From JAWKRB01 sp041389885 (GTDB lineage Bacteria > Myxococcota_A > Polyangia > Polyangiales > Ga0077539), in contig JAWKRB010000005.1 of NCBI GenBank assembly GCA_041389885.1, positions 1-64,000 of the forward strand: DNA of 64,000 bases, in the 5' to 3' direction. Position numbers and translations under genes: made by a program. A model generated the notes under the pieces. It was not told the origin of the DNA. It saw only the letters and a list, made by a program, of their open reading frames with translations, and did not search any database. Position 1 is the first letter of the stretch. Each line of letters begins with the position of its first letter. Below are positions 17,137-29,070 of this stretch, piece after piece.

Positions 17137-17281
17137 GGCCCGAGGTGGTACCACGGGATGACGCGCGGACACCCCGCCGCGTCGAGGCGCCAGGAGCCCC
17201 TGGGGTACTCTGGGCTCCGTGCAGATCATCCATGCAGGTTACGGCCCCTCGGCGCCGGACCCATCCTGAGAGGACACCGAA

Positions 17282-19567
17282 ATGATCCAGAGAAGAACGC
17301 CGAGACAACACCTGGGGCGCGTCGCGCTCGGCTGCGTGCTCGCCGCGGCCCTGGCGGCCGGCTGCGACGGCACCGCGGTCGTCGGTCTCACCGTCGACGC
17401 GGGCGGCGACGTCGCGAGCACCGACATCCCCGTGACCTGCGGGGCCGGCGAGACCGTGTGCGCCGGCGCGTGCGCGAACACCCAGACCAGCCCCGCGCAC
17501 TGCGGCGCGTGCGGAAACGCCTGCGCTGCAGGGAGATCGTGCGTCGCCGGGGCCTGCGTCACCGCGTGCCCGGCGGGGCAGAGGGCCTGCGCGGGCTCGG
17601 CGGGGAGCGCCGACGTGTGCGCCGACCTCCAGACCGACCGCGCGAACTGCGGCGCCTGCGGGACCTCGTGCATGGCCGGTCAGGTCTGCGCCAGCGGCGC
17701 CTGCGCGCTGAGCTGCCCCGCGACGCAGGCGAACTGCTCGGGCACCTGCCGCGACCTCCAGACCGACCCGGCGCACTGCGGAGCCTGCGGGATGGCCTGC
17801 GCGGCGGGACAGGCCTGCGCGGCCGGCGCCTGCGTCGCGACGTGCGGCATGGGGCAGACGATCTGCTCGGGGTCGTGCCGTGACCTCCAGACCGACCGCG
17901 CGCACTGCGGCGCGTGCGGAACGGCCTGCGCCGCGGGGCAGGTGTGCTCCGCGGGGATGTGCGTCGTGAGCTGTCCCGCGGGGCAGAGCGACTGCATGGG
18001 CTCGTGCCGTGACACCCAGAGCGACGCCGCCCACTGCGGCGCGTGCGGGACCGCCTGCGCGTCGGGGCAGGTGTGCTCGGCGGGCGTGTGCGTGACCTCG
18101 TGCGCGTCGGGCCTCACCGACTGCGCGGGCTCGTGCCGCGACACCCAGAGCGACCGCGCGAACTGCGGCGCGTGCGGGACCGCCTGCGCCTCGGGGCAGG
18201 TCTGCGCCAACGGCGCCTGCGTGGTGAGCTGCCCGACCGGGCAGACCGACTGCGCGGGCTCGTGCAGCGACACCACCCGCGACCGCGCGAACTGCGGCAT
18301 GTGCGGGCGCTCCTGCGCCGCGGGCGAGGTCTGCGTCTCGGGCGGCTGCGTGGTGAGCTGCCCGACCGGGCAGACGAGCTGCGGGGGATCGTGCCGCGAC
18401 CTTCAGACCGACCGCGCGCACTGCGGCGCGTGCGGCGCGGCCTGCGCCGCGGGCCAGGTGTGCTCCGCGGGCGCGTGCGTCACCTCTTGCGGCGCAGGGC
18501 TCACGAGCTGCTCGGGGGTCTGCCGCGACGTGCAGACCGACCGCGCCCACTGCGGCGCCTGCGGGAACGCCTGCGCCTCGGGGCAGGCGTGCGCCGCGGG
18601 GGTCTGCGTGGCGAGCTGCCCCGCGGGGCAGACCACCTGCGGCGGCGTGTGCACGCCGACCTCGGTGGATCCCTCGAACTGCGGCGGCTGCGGCGTGGCG
18701 TGTCCGGCCCGCGCGTCGGCCTCGCCGGTGTGCGTGTCGGGGTCGTGCGCGTTTCTCTGCGCGGGCGGCTCGGCCGACTGCGACCTGCGCGCCGACAACG
18801 GCTGCGAGGTCACCCCCGCGACCGACGCGAACCACTGCGGACGCTGCGGCAACGCCTGCCCCGCGCGCGCGAACGCCACGGCCACCTGCGCCGGGGGCGC
18901 CTGCGGCTTCACCTGCGCGACGGGCTTCGCCGACTGCGACAACAACCCCGCCAACGGCTGCGAGGTCGACACGCGCACGAGCCTGTCGCACTGCGGCGCC
19001 TGCGGCGCGACCTGCGCGGGCGTGTGCAGCGCGGGCGTCTGTCAGGTGGGCGGCGACTGCCGCGGCGGCTCGAACCTGCTCTCCCGCTCGCCCACGGGCA
19101 CGGTGGTGATCTGCGACCACCCGAGCAATGCGGTGTGCGAGCAGGACTTCGAGACGCTCTGCCCCCTCACCTGGCACCTCTGCTCGCGGCCTGAGCTGGT
19201 GAACCGCAACGCGGGCTGGAGCTACGTGCCCTCGCAGCGCGCGCTGGGCACGATCTACTGCCGCAACAGCGGCGGCGCGGGCCACTACACCTTCGGGTGG
19301 AACGCCACCGGCACCGCCATGAGCTCGGCCACGAGCATGAACTGCGCCTTCGGCTCGTCGCGCCCGAGCTGCACGGCGACCTACGGCTGCAACGAGCAGA
19401 GCGCCTTCGCGCTGTGCTGCGCGCCGAACCCCTCGTGCGGCAACGGCGTCGTCGACTCGGTCGAAGAGGAGTGCGACGACGGCAACCAGGACGACACCGA
19501 CGAGTGCCTCCCCTCCTGCACCTGGCGCCGCCCCCTGGCGAACGGCGTGACGGGCCAGAGCTGCTGA
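17282..19567 (+). CDS. large cysteine-repeat surface lipoprotein with 12 CGACG-type repeats
   Basis: ATG 17282 gives 761 aa with a lipoprotein signal (VALGCVLAAALAAGCDG). Residues about 55-600 contain twelve repeats of roughly 43-50 residues, pattern CpaGqtxCxGsCrDxQtDrahC, then GACGxxCaxGqvCxxGxCv. The last two diverge to the ADCDxxxxNGCEV form. A unique domain follows (CPLTWHLCSRPEL, YVPSQRALGTIYC) and then the Myxococcus cysteine-rich motif CGNGVVDSVEEECDDGNQDD close to the C-terminus. The repeats are highly similar, suggesting expansion by unequal crossing-over. It is likely exported and disulfide-rich. Ligand or matrix function is not known. Confidence 0.85.
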   Translation: MIQRRTPRQHLGRVALGCVLAAALAAGCDGTAVVGLTVDAGGDVASTDIPVTCGAGETVCAGACANTQTSPAHCGACGNACAAGRSCVAGACVTACPAGQRACAGSAGSADVCADLQTDRANCGACGTSCMAGQVCASGACALSCPATQANCSGTCRDLQTDPAHCGACGMACAAGQACAAGACVATCGMGQTICSGSCRDLQTDRAHCGACGTACAAGQVCSAGMCVVSCPAGQSDCMGSCRDTQSDAAHCGACGTACASGQVCSAGVCVTSCASGLTDCAGSCRDTQSDRANCGACGTACASGQVCANGACVVSCPTGQTDCAGSCSDTTRDRANCGMCGRSCAAGEVCVSGGCVVSCPTGQTSCGGSCRDLQTDRAHCGACGAACAAGQVCSAGACVTSCGAGLTSCSGVCRDVQTDRAHCGACGNACASGQACAAGVCVASCPAGQTTCGGVCTPTSVDPSNCGGCGVACPARASASPVCVSGSCAFLCAGGSADCDLRADNGCEVTPATDANHCGRCGNACPARANATATCAGGACGFTCATGFADCDNNPANGCEVDTRTSLSHCGACGATCAGVCSAGVCQVGGDCRGGSNLLSRSPTGTVVICDHPSNAVCEQDFETLCPLTWHLCSRPELVNRNAGWSYVPSQRALGTIYCRNSGGAGHYTFGWNATGTAMSSATSMNCAFGSSRPSCTATYGCNEQSAFALCCAPNPSCGNGVVDSVEEECDDGNQDDTDECLPSCTWRRPLANGVTGQSC

Positions 19568-19628
19568 CCCTCCCCTCGCCGCGCGGAGAGAGACCGCGCG
19601 GCGCCTCCTCCCGTCGATCCCTCCCCCA

Positions 19629-21266
19629 TCACCCCCGCGCCTTGAGCGTCTTGCGGTCGATCTTGCCGCGGTCGCTCTTCGGCAGCTCGCGCTCGAAGAC
19701 CACCGCGCGGGGGTACTTGTGCCACGCGAGGCGGGCCTTCACGTGCTCCTGCAGCGCCCGCGCGAGGGCGTCGTCGCAGGCGACTCCCTCCCTCGCGACC
19801 ACGTGCGCGCGGGTGCTCATCAGCCCCTCGACCAGCACCCCCACCACGGCGACCTCGGCCACCGCGGGGTGCGCGAGGAGGCAGTCCTCCACCTCGAGGG
19901 GAGACACCCACTGCCCCGACACCTTCACCAGGTCGTCGGCGCGCCCCGCGAAGTACAGGTACCCCTCGGCGTCGAGGTAGAACAGGTCGCTCGTGCAGCA
20001 CCAGCGGCCGTGAAAGGTCTGCCAGCTCTTGTCGCGGTCCTCCCAGTAGCAGAGCGCGACCGACTCGCCGCGCACCCACAGCGTGCCCACCTCGCCGTGC
20101 GCGAGCGCTTGCGCCCCAGGGCCTTCGGCGTCGCTCGGGAGCACGCGCACCTCGTATCCCTCCACCACCCGTCCGAGCGATCCCGGCTTGATGTCGCCCG
20201 GTCGGTTGGTCACGTAGATGTGGAACATCTCCGCCGAGCCGATGCCGTCGTACACGTCGACGCCGAAGCGCTCGGTCCAGCGGGCGAGGAGCGAGGGGGG
20301 GAGCGCCTCGCCCGCGGAGAGGCAGAAGCGCAGGGACGAGAGGTCGAGGCCGGGCTCTCCCCGCTCGCGGCGCTGCGCGTCGTCTTCGAGGAGCTTGCCG
20401 ATCATCGTGGGCACGTTGGTGAGCACCGTGGGGCGGTAACGCGCGATGGCCGCGGTGAGGCTCTCGGGGGTCGGGCGCTCGGAGAACAGCGCCGCCGTGG
20501 CCCCCGCGCGAAAGGGGAACATCAGGTTGGTCCCCGTGGCGTAGCCGAAGAACAAGCGGGGCACGCTCACGCAGACGTCGCCCCGGCGGTAGCCCACGGT
20601 GCCCAGCGCGTAGACCTCGGTGTTGAACGCGAAATCGCGGTGGGTGTGCACGGCGGCCTTGGGCTTGCCCGTCGAGCCCGAGGTGAAGAGCCAGATGGCG
20701 AGGTCGTCGCGGCGCGTGGGGGGGATCACCGGCGCGCGCTTCATCCGGTCGGAGAACGCGATCGCCTGCGCGAGGGGCTCCACCCGCAGCCCCGGCACCG
20801 GCGGCGCCGCGCACTCGCCCTCGGGGTCGTCGCCCGTCGCGCAGTCGGGGACCACCAGCACGCCGCGCGTGAAGGGGCTCTGCCGCAGCGCCTCGGTGAG
20901 CGCCTCGGCCACCCGCGGCACCGTCACCACGAAGCTCGCGCGGGTGTACTCGACGATGTGCTCCAGGCTGTCGGTCGGCGCGTCGGGGTTGCCCATGGCG
21001 ATCACCCCGCCCGCCTTCAACGCGCCGAAGAAGCACCACGCGAAGGGAGGAACATCAGGGAGGATCAGCAGCACCCGCTCCTCGTGGCGCAGCCCCCCGT
21101 CGCGGAGCACGGCCGCGAAGCTCAGGGCCCGCGCGGCGACGAGGTCGTACGAGTACGAACGATCTCCGAAGCGCACCGCGGTCGAGGCGCCGAGGCCCTC
21201 GCCGAGGCGGTCGAAGAGAAAGTAGTCGGCGAGGTTGAAGACGTCGGGGAAGGTCGGGGCGCTCAT
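19629..21266 (-). CDS. benzoate-CoA ligase family acyl-CoA synthetase
   Basis: ATG 21266 gives 545 aa (an ATG at 21281 is also possible). ANL-superfamily motifs are present: the AMP/ATP P-loop FTSGSTGKPKAAVHTH (about residues 180-195), A5-type YDGIGSAEMFHIY, and C-terminal KSDRGKIDRKTLK with the catalytic Lys. The N-terminus (NLADYFLFDRLGEGLG) and RLFFGYATGTNLMFPF are characteristic of benzoate/4-hydroxybenzoate-CoA ligases. It should activate an aromatic carboxylate with ATP and CoA. No ring-cleavage or benzoyl-CoA genes are adjacent, so the physiological substrate is uncertain. The ABC-F gene lies 52 nt upstream on the same strand. Confidence 0.85.
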   Translation of the reverse strand: MSAPTFPDVFNLADYFLFDRLGEGLGASTAVRFGDRSYSYDLVAARALSFAAVLRDGGLRHEERVLLILPDVPPFAWCFFGALKAGGVIAMGNPDAPTDSLEHIVEYTRASFVVTVPRVAEALTEALRQSPFTRGVLVVPDCATGDDPEGECAAPPVPGLRVEPLAQAIAFSDRMKRAPVIPPTRRDDLAIWLFTSGSTGKPKAAVHTHRDFAFNTEVYALGTVGYRRGDVCVSVPRLFFGYATGTNLMFPFRAGATAALFSERPTPESLTAAIARYRPTVLTNVPTMIGKLLEDDAQRRERGEPGLDLSSLRFCLSAGEALPPSLLARWTERFGVDVYDGIGSAEMFHIYVTNRPGDIKPGSLGRVVEGYEVRVLPSDAEGPGAQALAHGEVGTLWVRGESVALCYWEDRDKSWQTFHGRWCCTSDLFYLDAEGYLYFAGRADDLVKVSGQWVSPLEVEDCLLAHPAVAEVAVVGVLVEGLMSTRAHVVAREGVACDDALARALQEHVKARLAWHKYPRAVVFERELPKSDRGKIDRKTLKARG

Positions 21267-21318
21267 CTCGCCCCGGAGCATCGTCGCTCCGGCGCGGTGC
21301 GCGCAACCGGGGTCGCGC

Positions 21319-22923
<1,605 letters not shown>

Positions 22924-22977
22924 CGCGGTCGCGCTTCTGCCCCGAATGGCGCGGCCATGCAACCTCTCTCGCGACGG

Positions 22978-24150
22978 TCAGCGCCGCCGCGCGCTCGCGA
23001 AGGTGCGGTCGGTCACGCGGGCCTGGAACCACGCGCCCTGCACCCAGGCCGACACGTCGGCGCCGCGCACCGTGCGCTCGGCCCAGGCCACCAGCAGCGT
23101 GCGAGACACCGAGCGCACGGTCTCGTTCATCGCGCTCCCCGCGGGGCACAGCGCCGCGCTCGCCGCGGCGGCGCGGTCGTCGTCGACGAACTGTCCGTGC
23201 CCCGCCTCGCGGAGGACCACCTCCAGCCCCGGCCCCCGCGCCGCGTCGAAGAAGGTGCTGTAGTTGTATTGCGTTGGGGCGCAGGGCATTCCAAACGGAG
23301 AGCGCCCGCCGAATTCGGCGCCGATGACCGCGATGGGGAGGTCCCGCGAGAGCTCCCGGAGCCGCGCCGACGCCAGGGGGAACGCGTCGGAGGGCATCTG
23401 AAACGGCGGCGGCGCGTCGACGGGGTCGAAGCCCACCACGCCCACGACGCGCGGGTCGCGGGTCGCCGCGAGGGCCGCCACCTTGCCTCCGCGGGAGTGC
23501 CCCGCGGCGAGGACCCGCGACGCGTCGACGAGGCCGCGGAGCTCGCCCGAGATCCCCTGGTCGCGGGCCCAGTCGACGACGGCGACGTGGAGGTTCGCCA
23601 GCGCGTCGTGCGTGGCCGCGTTGAGAAAGCTCTCGCCCTGCAGGTCATAGCGCAGGACCACGTATCCCCACGACGCCAGCCGCGTCGCCGTGGCCGCGTA
23701 GGCCGACGACGCCGTGGAGAAGCCCGGAGAGAACACCGCGACGGGCCATGGGGCCATGCGCCCCGCGGCGCCCGCGGCGGGGAGGGTGACCGCGAGGGTG
23801 AGGTTGCACAGGGTGCCGGTGCACCCGGTCGACGAGGGCGCCGTGAGCGAGCCCATCACCGTGCGCGTCGCGAGGGGGCCGTCCTGCCGGTAGTCCGGCG
23901 CGTCGCCGAGGGGAACGTCTGCCACGGGCACATCGACCGCCGGGGCGGGCGCGTCGACCGCGGGGGTGGGGGCGTCGACCGCGGGGAGGTCCTCGGGCGC
24001 GGTCGCGTCCTTCGCGTCGCCGGCGTCGAGGGGCGCGGGCACGTCGGGGGGCGCGGCGCGGTCGTCCCCCGGCGGCGCGTCGGTGACGGCGCGGGTGGTG
24101 GTGCTGCCGCAGGCGAGGAGCGAGAAGCTGAGCAAGAGGGCAGAGCGCAT
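22978..24150 (-). CDS. alpha/beta-hydrolase lipoprotein (chlorophyllase/dienelactone-hydrolase-like)
   Basis: ATG 24150 gives 390 aa beginning MRSALLLSFSLLACGS (lipobox LLAC). A linker of about 75 residues rich in Asp, Ala, Pro and Val follows. The catalytic domain has AVFSPGFSTASSAYAATATR (oxyanion-region strand), the nucleophile elbow GHSRGGKVA (Ser), an acid candidate in VGFDPVDAPPP, and a late His in REAGHGQFVDD. This is the pattern of secreted esterases related to chlorophyllase and PET-hydrolase-like enzymes. The minus-strand TACGCG lies 5 nt before the ATG, so the mRNA may be nearly leaderless. The substrate is unknown. Confidence 0.82.
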   Translation of the reverse strand: MRSALLLSFSLLACGSTTTRAVTDAPPGDDRAAPPDVPAPLDAGDAKDATAPEDLPAVDAPTPAVDAPAPAVDVPVADVPLGDAPDYRQDGPLATRTVMGSLTAPSSTGCTGTLCNLTLAVTLPAAGAAGRMAPWPVAVFSPGFSTASSAYAATATRLASWGYVVLRYDLQGESFLNAATHDALANLHVAVVDWARDQGISGELRGLVDASRVLAAGHSRGGKVAALAATRDPRVVGVVGFDPVDAPPPFQMPSDAFPLASARLRELSRDLPIAVIGAEFGGRSPFGMPCAPTQYNYSTFFDAARGPGLEVVLREAGHGQFVDDDRAAAASAALCPAGSAMNETVRSVSRTLLVAWAERTVRGADVSAWVQGAWFQARVTDRTFASARRR

Positions 24151-24463
24151 GACGACGCGTAGGATGCGCCAGAGGCGCCATGATGCGAGCGGGGCGACGG
24201 GGCCCGCGCGGCGCGCAGGCTCGCTGGGGCGCCTCCGCCCCTTCGCGGGGCACCTCGCGTCGTGGCCTTCGACCGCGCGGCGCGCAGAGCTCGGAACGGG
24301 CCGCGCTCTACGCCCCGTCGCGTCGCCTCGGTGGCGCCGTGTCACGCGCCCGTGGCGCCTCGCGGGCTACGCGGTGCGAAGGCGGGGACGCGCTGAAATC
24401 CGTTGCGCCGCAGGGCTTTTCAGCGCGCGAAGGGGCTCGGTCGCGTGGTAGCTCCGCGGCTCC
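24151..24463. other. 313-nt region between divergent genes
   Basis: No gene is convincing here. The stretch should hold the promoters of the hydrolase lipoprotein (minus) and the 605-aa unknown protein (plus). It contains a 10-bp perfect inverted repeat (24389-24427) and a TAGCTC hexamer 9 nt before ATG 24464. Confidence 0.5.
24389..24427. promoter_or_regulatory. inverted repeat upstream of the 605-aa gene
   Basis: CGCGCTGAAA (24389-24398) and TTTCAGCGCG (24418-24427) are perfect inverted copies with 19 nt between them, 36 nt before ATG 24464. It could be a two-site operator or an mRNA hairpin. No regulator is encoded next to it. Confidence 0.4.
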
Positions 24464-26281
24464 ATGAGCGATCACACCCCGCGCGAGCGCGCCTCGCGCC
24501 CCAAGGCCGTCGACCTCGTCCCCATCGCGCCGCCGCCGGCGTCGCAGCGCGTTCGCCGCGACGCGGACTTTCCGAAGCCCGGCGAGCGCCCCACGCGCTA
24601 CACGCTGCCGACGCGGCTCGAGAGCGGCTCGCCCGTGGGCTACCGCACCCGCGTGGCGCTCACCCGCGAGGAGGGCGCGCGCGCGCTCCCGCTGCTCTCG
24701 ATGGAGCGGCCGAGCGCCTTCGTCGCGCCCGAGGCGCCGGTGCTCGAGCGCGAGCTCTTCGACGAGTGCGCGCTGGGGGTGCTCTCGGCGCGGCAGTCGA
24801 CGAACTACCGCGGGCACCGCGAGGTGATCCTCGGGCCGGCCGAGAGCGCGAGGGCCGCGGAGCTGCTGCGCCGCGTGGGCCGCGCCGAGGCGCCCGTGCT
24901 CGACGGGGCGTCGCACACGCATCTGGTGCTCTCACGCCCGTACCGCACGCCCTTCACGTTCCTGCTCACGTTCATCGGGCACAAGACCCTCAAGAGCCTC
25001 GCGACGGTGCCGATGCGCGCGTGGGGCAAGCGCTTTCACCACGTCGACGACATACCGACCATCGGGTACCTCCAGCAGCTCCACCTCGGGATCCTCGCCG
25101 ACGCGATGGAGCGCGCGGCGGTGATCGCGTCGCGGGGCGCCCGTCGCGCGCAGGTGTTCCTCGAGCCCTTCGACGCGCCGAAGGACGCCGACGCCCTGCG
25201 CGAGCTGGAGTCTCTCGCGGGGCTCACCGCGGCGGAGCGCGCGCGGGGCTGGCGGCTCTCCCTCGTGGCGCAGGTGGGCGCGGTGCCCGCGGCCGAGCGC
25301 GTCGACCTCGACGCGGCGCTGTGCCGCAAGCTCGGCGCGAACCTCCTCGCGTTTCGCAGCGAGCGCGCGCAGCCCGGGGTCAACGCCGATCCCTCTGCGC
25401 CGGAGCCGTATCGGCACCGTCAGGACATGGACGTGCCCGAGGAGCTGGTCACCATGGTGGGCCGCGCGGGCTACAACGCCTTCGCGCACTGGACCGGCTG
25501 CGACCGCGAGGCCGCCAAGCGCCTGCTGCTGCTGGAGCGCATCGACGTGCTCAGCCCCGAGGGCAAGGCCCGTCTGCGCGAGGTGCGCGCGGGCCTCGAC
25601 GCGGCCACCGACGCCGCCCTGCGGGACATTCCCCTCTGGGCGGACCTCCCCCTCGGGAGGGCGCTCACGCGCAACCTCTCCAAGGGCCGCAAGGCCTTCG
25701 GCATGACCGGCCAGAGGATCTACGTCGGCGGTCTCTCCCGCCGCGAGGTCGAGGCCGCCTCGCTGGGCTGGGACCACGCCGTGCGCGCCTTCGGCGCCGC
25801 GGCCGCCCGCAGCGCGCTCATGGGCGAGCTCATGGGCTGCGTCGAGCTCCCTCCCGACTGCGACCTCCTCGCGGGGCTCTGCCTGATGGCCGGACCCGTC
25901 AACCAGAACGACATCGGCAAGCAGTTCTACGGGCACGCCGACCTGCTCGCGAAGACCTTCCCCGACCGCGACCCGACCTCGCTGCTGGTGTGGACGATGA
26001 AGGCCAAGACCGTCGCCGACCCCATCGGCAACGAGGAGCAGCTCGTGAACCCCGCGCGCAAGGGCGCCCTGGTCGACCTCCGCGCGGCGCCGCACGAGGT
26101 GGTGTCGATCCGCGCGGACGGCGCGCTGCGCCCGATGCGCAAGCAGGGCGAGTCGACGAGCCGGGAGCGGGCCTTCGCCGAGGTCGACAACTTCGTGCGC
26201 TCCCCCGCGGGGGCGGAGATTCCGGGCAACCGTGGCGAGCCCTGGCCCGCGGCGCTGGCCGACGCGCCGGCGTGGGGCTGA
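24464..26281 (+). CDS. uncharacterised 605-aa cytoplasmic protein
   Basis: ATG 24464 gives 605 aa with no signal peptide or membrane span and balanced composition, clearly coding. I do not recognise a family. Visible features are a charged N-terminus (residues 1-60), HLVLSRPYRTPFTFLLTFIG (about 150-170), HHVDDIPTIGYLQQLHLGIL (about 190-210), HWTGCDREAAKRLLLLERID (about 345-365), a C-terminal region rich in conserved-looking blocks (MAGPVNQNDIGKQFYGHADL, about 475-495) and a polar tail. The gene is followed by a hairpin and stands alone. The clustered His/Asp/Tyr residues could form a metal or cofactor site, but this is speculation. Confidence 0.8.
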   Translation: MSDHTPRERASRPKAVDLVPIAPPPASQRVRRDADFPKPGERPTRYTLPTRLESGSPVGYRTRVALTREEGARALPLLSMERPSAFVAPEAPVLERELFDECALGVLSARQSTNYRGHREVILGPAESARAAELLRRVGRAEAPVLDGASHTHLVLSRPYRTPFTFLLTFIGHKTLKSLATVPMRAWGKRFHHVDDIPTIGYLQQLHLGILADAMERAAVIASRGARRAQVFLEPFDAPKDADALRELESLAGLTAAERARGWRLSLVAQVGAVPAAERVDLDAALCRKLGANLLAFRSERAQPGVNADPSAPEPYRHRQDMDVPEELVTMVGRAGYNAFAHWTGCDREAAKRLLLLERIDVLSPEGKARLREVRAGLDAATDAALRDIPLWADLPLGRALTRNLSKGRKAFGMTGQRIYVGGLSRREVEAASLGWDHAVRAFGAAAARSALMGELMGCVELPPDCDLLAGLCLMAGPVNQNDIGKQFYGHADLLAKTFPDRDPTSLLVWTMKAKTVADPIGNEEQLVNPARKGALVDLRAAPHEVVSIRADGALRPMRKQGESTSRERAFAEVDNFVRSPAGAEIPGNRGEPWPAALADAPAWG

Positions 26282-26328
26282 CCTTCAGGGTCACACGCCC
26301 CGCGACCTCGTCGCTCGCGTGCGCTTCA

Positions 26329-26371
26329 GGGGTGGCGACCTCGCCACCCCCTCGCCACCCCTCGCCACCCC
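26329..26371. terminator. hairpin and 10-bp direct repeats after the 605-aa gene
   Basis: GGGGTGGCGA (26329-26338) and TCGCCACCCC (26341-26350) form a perfect 10-bp stem with a 2-nt centre. TCGCCACCCC is then repeated twice more, so alternative stems could form. It lies 48 nt past the stop codon. There is no T-run, but strong GC stems often end transcripts in such genomes. Confidence 0.5.
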
Positions 26372-26439
26372 AATTCCGCCAGTCTGCCGGAAAAATCTCC
26401 TGTGTTTTCAAGAGAGTTTCCTGCGGCATCGCGCTTGCC

Positions 26440-27393
<954 letters not shown>

Positions 27394-27491
27394 CCCTTTC
27401 CGTGAGTCCGCAGCGCCGTCGCGCTTCTCGTGACGCTCGGGTGGTCTCTCCCGCAGAGGGCGCGGCGGCCGAGGCGCGGTAGTCTCCGCGG

Positions 27492-28952
27492 GTGAGCTCT
27501 TCGCGCTGGATTTCTCTCGCCCTCGCCCTCGGCGCGTCCTGCGGCGACGCGGGCGATGCGATCGACGACGTGTCCCTCGACGGCGACGCGGACGTCTCCG
27601 CGGTCGATGTCGTCGTCGCGCGCGATGTCCCCGCCGACGCGGGGGATGCCGTCACCGACGTCTCCGCGCGCGACGCGAGCGCCGACGTCGCTGCGCGCGA
27701 TGTCCCTGCACCGCAAGACGTTCCGCGCGATGTAAGCGCCCCTCGGGACGTCGCGCCGGACGCGCCGCCGGGCCCCGTGCTCTACCCCGCCGACCGCCTC
27801 CACGCGCCCATCACCCCGAGCGTCGCCGCGGGGCTCCGCGCCATCGCCGCGCGGGCCGCGACGCAGCCGCGGGTGTTCGCGAAGGTCGGCGCGAGCAACA
27901 CGGTCAACACCCACTTCGTGCAGTGCTTCGGCGGGAGCAACGTCGATCTCGGAACTCACACCGCCCTCCGCGCCACCGTCGATCACTTTCGTATGGGCGT
28001 GGCCGGGAGCACGGATCCGTACCGTCGCGTGAGCCTCGCCGCGACCGTGGGCTGGAGCGCCTGGGCCGCCGTCACCGGGAGCCCATCGCCGCTGCGCCGG
28101 GAGCTCGACGCGATCACGCCGCGCTACGCGGTGGTGATGTTCGGCACGAACGACATCCAGACCCGCGACATCCATCGGCACGGGCAGAGCCTGCTCGACA
28201 TCGCGGACCAGTGCGTCGCGCGCGGGGTGATCCCGATCTTCACGAGCGTTCCGCCGCGCGACGACGACGCGACGGCCGACCTCTGGGTGCCGCGCTTCAC
28301 CGCGGTCGTGCGAGGCGTGGCGCAGTCGCGGCAGGTTCCGTTCATCGATCTCGAGCGCGCGCTGCGGGTGCTCCCCGGGCACGGCCTCGGGCCCGACGGG
28401 ATCCACATGAACGCGCTCTCCAGCGGCGCCCGCGCCTGCGCGCTCACCCCCGAGGGGCTGCGCTACGGGTTCAACACGCGCAACCTGCTTACGCTTGAGT
28501 CCCTCGACCGGGTGCGGCGGGTGATCGAGGGAGCTCAGGCGCCCGAGACCACGGGCGAGACCCTCGCGGGGGAGGGCACCGCCGCGCGCCCCTTCGAGGT
28601 CGCGTCGCTGCCCTTCGCCGACGCGCGCGACACCCGCCGCAGCGCCTCGCGCACGATCGACCGCTACCCCGGCTGCATGAGCGCCGCGGACGAGTCAGGC
28701 CCCGAATTCTTCTACCGGCTCACCGTGCGCGAGAGCACGCCGATTCGCGCGCTGGTGCTCTCCCGCGACGGGTCGGACGTCGACGTGCACCTGCTCCGCG
28801 GCGCCGCCGACGGCGCGCAGTGCGTCGCCCGCAACGACCGGATGATCACCGCCACGCTCACGCCGGGGACGTGGCTGCTGTCGCTCGATTCCTTTGTCTC
28901 GCAAGGGGTTGAACGCGCCGGGAGCTACGTGCTGGTGGTGATGCGAGACTGA
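27492..28952 (+). CDS. SGNH/GDSL hydrolase lipoprotein
   Basis: GTG 27492 gives 486 aa: lipoprotein signal (WISLALALGASCGD), an 80-residue Asp/Val/Ala linker with many DVP and DVSA units, then an SGNH fold. Block I is VFAKVGASNTV (Ser in GAS), block III contains FGTNDIQTRD (the Asn of GTND), and block V is GPDGIHMN (Asp-x-x-His). The last 110 residues form a beta-sandwich-like domain (PEFFYRLTVRESTPI, TWLLSLDSFV). It should be a surface esterase or acylhydrolase. TAGTCT lies 6 nt before the start. The start choice is supported by the signal peptide. Confidence 0.82.
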   Translation: MSSSRWISLALALGASCGDAGDAIDDVSLDGDADVSAVDVVVARDVPADAGDAVTDVSARDASADVAARDVPAPQDVPRDVSAPRDVAPDAPPGPVLYPADRLHAPITPSVAAGLRAIAARAATQPRVFAKVGASNTVNTHFVQCFGGSNVDLGTHTALRATVDHFRMGVAGSTDPYRRVSLAATVGWSAWAAVTGSPSPLRRELDAITPRYAVVMFGTNDIQTRDIHRHGQSLLDIADQCVARGVIPIFTSVPPRDDDATADLWVPRFTAVVRGVAQSRQVPFIDLERALRVLPGHGLGPDGIHMNALSSGARACALTPEGLRYGFNTRNLLTLESLDRVRRVIEGAQAPETTGETLAGEGTAARPFEVASLPFADARDTRRSASRTIDRYPGCMSAADESGPEFFYRLTVRESTPIRALVLSRDGSDVDVHLLRGAADGAQCVARNDRMITATLTPGTWLLSLDSFVSQGVERAGSYVLVVMRD

Positions 28953-29000
28953 CGCGCGGCGGGCTCTGGCGCGCGTCAGGCTGCCCCGCGACGTCCTCTG

Positions 29001-29016
29001 AGCCCGGCGCCGGGCT
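29001..29016. terminator. 16-bp perfect palindrome between convergent genes
   Basis: AGCCCGGCGCCGGGCT is self-complementary and sits between the stops of the SGNH hydrolase gene (28952) and the lipase-like gene (29071), both reading toward it. A bidirectional terminator is the simplest reading. No T-run is present on either side. Confidence 0.45.
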
Positions 29017-29070
29017 ACGCGGTCGCCGTCGACGAGGTCCTCGGCGAGGGGTGAGCTTCTTCAGGGACCC

